DNA of 64,000 nt. It comes from Rikenella microfusus (GTDB taxonomy: Bacteria > Bacteroidota > Bacteroidia > Bacteroidales > VadinHA17). Position 1 is the stretch's first letter. Each line of letters opens with the position of its first letter. Location: the NCBI GenBank assembly GCA_022736275.1, contig DZBJ01000001.1, positions 93,016 through 157,015 of the forward strand. The letters are read 5' to 3'. A model generated the notes under the pieces. The model saw only the letters and a list, made by a program, of their open reading frames with translations, did not search any database and had not been told where the DNA came from. Positions 61,787-64,000 of the stretch are shown piece after piece. Made by a program: the position numbers and the translations under genes.

Positions 61787-62731
61787 CTATTTATTTCTGT
61801 TTGCATTCAGCGCTGCCTTGACGGTATAGTCTTTGGTATAAAAGGAAGCTAATCGTCCCTGTTTATCCTTAATGGCCGGATCAGCCCCGTTTTCAAGCAG
61901 CAGGTTTACCACCCTGCAGTGACTTCTTGAAGCAGCTGCAAACAGGGCAGTGGTGCCGGTGTTGGTTTTCAGGTTGACCTGTGCGCCATGCTCAAGCAGC
62001 AGCCTGACGGTCTCTTCGTTGCCTTTCAGCGAAGCGAGGATCAGGGCCGAATTACCGTTTCCCGTCTGCAGATCTGGTCTGGCTCCGTACTCCAGCAGGA
62101 GTCTGACTATTCCTTCATGGCCTTCCTGTGCTGCCAGGATCAACGCTGACGAACCACTGAAATCCTGGAGATCAGTATTGGCATCCTTTTTCAGAAGCAC
62201 ACTGACGACCTCCTTATAGCCGTTCTGCGAAGCTATGATCAGTGCAGTGGAGCCGTTCTTGTCCTTCAGGTCAGTGCCGGCTCCATGATCTGTCAGGAGG
62301 CTCACAATCTCAGTGAATCCGTACTCTGAGGCAACCATCAGGGGTGTGGCGCCGTTATCAGGCTGCAGTTCAGTGTCTGCTCCTTTGTCAAGAAGAGCCT
62401 TCACAACATCCGTATGGCCGTTCTGAGCTGCAATGTATAAGGCTGTAGTGCCGTTTGCCGACTGCATGTCGGGCTCTGCACCTCTGTCAAGCAAAGCATT
62501 GCACACGTCAGCCGCCCCTGTCTCGGCTGAACACAACAGCAGGGACGCTCCATATTTATCGCAGTAATTTACATCTGAAAGGGTTTGAACAATTTTGAGA
62601 GCACTTTTCTGATCGTTTTTTGCAAGAGCCTCATAGAGTTTTTTCGGCGGAGTATTTGATTGTGCCCCGATTGTCAGAGGGAATAGCAAAAGCATAACGG
62701 CGATTAACACCGCTGGCGAGAAGGCTTTCAT
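61787..62731 (-). CDS. Exported ankyrin-repeat protein
   Basis: A 314-residue protein with a signal peptide and about eight 33-residue ankyrin repeats from residue 30 to 300 (for example NGTTALYIAAQNGHTDVVKA, GSTALIIASQNGYKEVV, GNSALILASLKGNEETV). The repeats are close to one another, so recent internal duplication is likely. The last repeat ends in a lysine-rich tail. Ankyrin proteins bind other proteins; the partner cannot be inferred. It lies upstream of the ChaN-like gene on the same strand, 73 bases away. Confidence 0.88.
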   Translation of the reverse strand: MKAFSPAVLIAVMLLLFPLTIGAQSNTPPKKLYEALAKNDQKSALKIVQTLSDVNYCDKYGASLLLCSAETGAADVCNALLDRGAEPDMQSANGTTALYIAAQNGHTDVVKALLDKGADTELQPDNGATPLMVASEYGFTEIVSLLTDHGAGTDLKDKNGSTALIIASQNGYKEVVSVLLKKDANTDLQDFSGSSALILAAQEGHEGIVRLLLEYGARPDLQTGNGNSALILASLKGNEETVRLLLEHGAQVNLKTNTGTTALFAAASRSHCRVVNLLLENGADPAIKDKQGRLASFYTKDYTVKAALNANRNK

Positions 62732-62799
62732 TTGGCCGGTTTGTTAAATTCAGACTAAAGGTATGGTTGCCGGCCAGCAGGGACAAGATGATTTTGACC

Positions 62800-62823
62800 T
62801 TCTGTCAATTCATAGTGACAGAA
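62800..62823. repeat. Inverted repeat in the gap after the ankyrin gene
   Basis: TTCTGTCA and TGACAGAA, 8 bases each, separated by 8 bases, about 70-90 bases upstream of the ankyrin gene start. The rest of this 294-base gap holds only the possible tiny ORF at 62890. Confidence 0.35.
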
Positions 62824-62889
62824 AGCTGGTTTTTGAAGATGATTCCCTTAATTACAATGCGTTAACCTTTAATGCCGATCGGGTGAGGG

Positions 62890-62955
62890 TCACTTTTTCA
62901 GTTGCCTGACAACATATAGAATAATGGCAGATATGATTATGGATAGCGTTATCAT
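62890..62955 (-). CDS. Possible 21-residue single-helix membrane peptide
   Basis: A very short frame encoding a hydrophobic helix then a basic end (MITLSIIISAIILYVVRQ, then LKK). This is the shape of bacterial small membrane proteins, but a 22-codon frame can arise by chance, there is no Shine-Dalgarno site, and the promoter is not convincing. Confidence 0.2.
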   Translation of the reverse strand: MITLSIIISAIILYVVRQLKK

Positions 62956-63025
62956 AACTCAATTGCAAAGCGGTAAAATCCCTGGTGGATGTCAGCCTTG
63001 AGAAGGAGAGGCGGAGGAGATTAAA

Positions 63026-63196
63026 CTATTGCTGTTTCTCTTTATCTCTTTCAAACCTCCGCGCAATAGCTTCATTCTCTTCCCTTGCCTTGATGTCCCT
63101 GTGAAGTGAATAGTCTTCTCTGCGTTTGGCCATAGCCTTTATGTTTTCCTCTTTGAGCTCAGGAAAACGGTCGTTGAAAGTAATTTCGTTCTGCAT
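63026..63196 (-). CDS. Small charged protein, 56 residues
   Basis: An ATG-to-TAG frame on the minus strand encoding a Lys/Glu/Arg-rich helical protein (starts MQNEITFNDRFPELKEENIK, ends RRFERDKEKQQ). A perfect -7 box TACCTTTG lies at 63201-63208, only 4 bases before the ATG, so the transcript would be leaderless or nearly so. Wholly helical charged proteins this small are hard to place and I recognise no family. Its codon pattern looks coding and no other frame here does. Confidence 0.5.
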   Translation of the reverse strand: MQNEITFNDRFPELKEENIKAMAKRREDYSLHRDIKAREENEAIARRFERDKEKQQ

Positions 63197-63200
63197 GGCG

Positions 63201-63208
63201 CAAAGGTA
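63201..63208 (-). promoter_or_regulatory. -7 box (TACCTTTG) abutting the 56-aa gene
   Basis: A match to TAnnTTTG whose last base is 4 bases from the ATG at 63196. Confidence 0.5.
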
Positions 63209-63379
63209 GTCATAAAAAGCTCCTGATTTACAAAACAGTAATAATTCTCTTCAGACCGTTCTGCTGCCTGCCGGTCATCATTGCGGAATCGAACAAAAAG
63301 CAAGATTCTGCGTATAACGGAACACCGGTACCTTTTTAGTACCTGAAATTTATTCGTCAAAAAACTATTTGTGTCAGTC

Positions 63380-63769
63380 ATGAAGAAGATTGCTTTCTTT
63401 ATTATTTTATCGCTGATTGGCATCAACACCTATTCGCAGACTTTCAAAAGCAACTCTGCGACAATCAGAAAGGGGAGCTTTGAAATTGACAGGACTGTAA
63501 GGTCTATTCTGATCAGCGACAGGGAGATCATCATTTCGAATTACCTGAACGGCAATACGAAGCCTCTAATCTTGAATGTCTATTTTATTGAGGATAGGGA
63601 GGATAAGTTTGACGGTGTGTGCAAATATTACTACTGCACTGCAAAGAATGATGAAAAGTTAAGTCCGTATCAGAAGATTATTGTGATCAAGAAGCCATTC
63701 TCAATCACACTTGAGCTGTTTCTGTCAGACAACAACAAGTATGTGCACGACCTGGAGATAAACGGGTAG
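63380..63769 (+). CDS. Small exported protein, hypothetical
   Basis: A 129-residue protein with a clear signal peptide (KKIAFFIILSLIGINTYSQ) ending in a typical Bacteroidetes SQ cleavage site, then a beta-rich domain (TIRKGSFEIDRTV, SILISDREIIISNYLNG, KIIVIKKPFSITLELFLSDN). The ATG at 63380 is preferred to the GTG at 63371. I recognise no named family; the size and beta pattern resemble small periplasmic proteins of unknown role. A hairpin with T-run follows 85 bases after the stop. Confidence 0.65.
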   Translation: MKKIAFFIILSLIGINTYSQTFKSNSATIRKGSFEIDRTVRSILISDREIIISNYLNGNTKPLILNVYFIEDREDKFDGVCKYYYCTAKNDEKLSPYQKIIVIKKPFSITLELFLSDNNKYVHDLEING

Positions 63770-63853
63770 GGGAAAAGCGAGCTTCAGAGGCAGTCAGGAT
63801 TACGCCTCCTTCGTCGGCGTGATCCATTAAAGGGGGCTCCGGACAAAGAGCAT

Positions 63854-63875
63854 CCACCTTCGGTGGTCATTTTTT
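63854..63875 (+). terminator. Hairpin terminator after the small exported protein gene
   Basis: CCACC and GGTGG around a TTC loop, then CA and six T. The 63770-63920 stretch holds only this hairpin and a possible weaker one (ACGCC / GGCGT). Confidence 0.6.
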
Positions 63876-63921
63876 AATCTCAGAAATCCTTTAGAAACAA
63901 GTTTCTTTGGCTTTCTTTAAA

Positions 63922-63945
63922 TAAAAAATCCCGCTTTCGCGGGAT
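63922..63945 (-). terminator. Terminator downstream of tRNA-Arg
   Basis: Perfect 7-base arms ATCCCGC and GCGGGAT with a 4-base loop, followed on the minus strand by a T-run (TTTTTAT). Confidence 0.8.
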
Positions 63946-63953
63946 GCTCTTAG

Positions 63954-64000
63954 TGATCCCGACAGGATTCAAACCTGTAACCTTCTGATCCGTAGTCAGA
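63954..64000 (-). tRNA. tRNA-Arg (anticodon ACG), partial
   Basis: The 3' 47 bases of a tRNA on the minus strand, cut by the window edge. Visible: anticodon stem TCTGA/TCAGA with loop CTACGGA (anticodon ACG, read as ICG for CGN arginine codons), variable loop AGGTT, T-arm ACAGG/CCTGT with loop TTTGAAT, acceptor 3' strand CGGGATC and discriminator A. CCA is not encoded. Confidence 0.9.

Noticed and set aside
63139..63429. A 96-codon minus-strand frame
   Set aside because: It overlaps the signal-peptide region of the gene at 63380 and the promoter of the 56-aa gene, with no signal or motif of its own.

Overview
The window looks like the chromosome of an anaerobic or facultative Bacteroidetes (Bacteroidales-like) bacterium. 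The support is: a type IX secretion C-terminal sorting domain on a gingipain-family protease; a TonB/ExbB/ExbD/ExbD set; many exported (twin-arginine or lipoprotein) sugar oxidoreductases; DUF1080, DUF4831, DUF6132 and DUF6599 proteins typical of the phylum; weak Shine-Dalgarno sites; and repeated matches to the Bacteroidetes -7 promoter box TAnnTTTG. No phage, plasmid, insertion sequence or CRISPR array is visible. The one RNA gene is a partial tRNA-Arg(ACG) cut by the right edge.

Layout. 1-2.7 kb: a 5'-truncated GT4 glycosyltransferase, a small DUF6132 membrane protein and a GH109-type glycosidase. 2.8-10.0 kb: a six-gene operon for a hydrogenase-4/complex-I-like membrane complex. Its large subunit lacks both [NiFe] CxxC motifs, and its small subunit lacks three of the four proximal-cluster cysteines, so it belongs with the energy-converting hydrogenase-related (Ehr) complexes rather than with hydrogenases. 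10.3-19.7 kb: M20 amidohydrolase, M49 peptidase, PiT/DUF47 phosphate uptake pair, an exonuclease/GIY-YIG fusion, a class IV aminotransferase and an AmrS-like radical SAM enzyme. 19.8-24.7 kb: a carbohydrate-oxidation neighbourhood (isomerase-like protein, two Gfo/Idh/MocA oxidoreductases of which one is frameshifted, DUF1080 protein). 24.8-35.5 kb: HD hydrolase, large C25 protease divergent from a sensor/SpoIIE phosphatase, AlbA_2 protein, aldo/keto reductase and DUF6599. 35.6-42.3 kb: a minus-strand run of a PstS-like lipoprotein, a TPR protein, ExbB, two ExbDs and TonB. 42.4-52.6 kb: POT peptide transporter, Nnr, DUF4831, methyltransferase/glycosyltransferase pair, thioredoxin, MFS transporter and PepD. 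52.8-56.5 kb: three-subunit biotin-dependent acyl-CoA (probably propionyl-CoA) carboxylase. 56.6-64 kb: SGNH esterase, NahK-like sugar kinase and FucP-like transporter operon, HAD phosphatase, ChaN-like protein, ankyrin protein, tiny ORFs and the tRNA.

Together the genes describe a glycan- and peptide-degrading heterotroph: secreted or periplasmic proteases and peptidases with a peptide permease, exported glycoside-modifying enzymes with a sugar transporter and kinase, a TonB energy module, propionyl-CoA metabolism, and a redox-linked ion-pumping complex.

The most unusual signals are (i) the Ehr-like complex with its stripped cofactor ligands and a half-ferredoxin fused to the small subunit, and (ii) a family of unrelated short units, nearly all repeated with an exact 7-bp period, in at least eight intergenic places. 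These resemble the heptanucleotide STRR repeats known from cyanobacteria.
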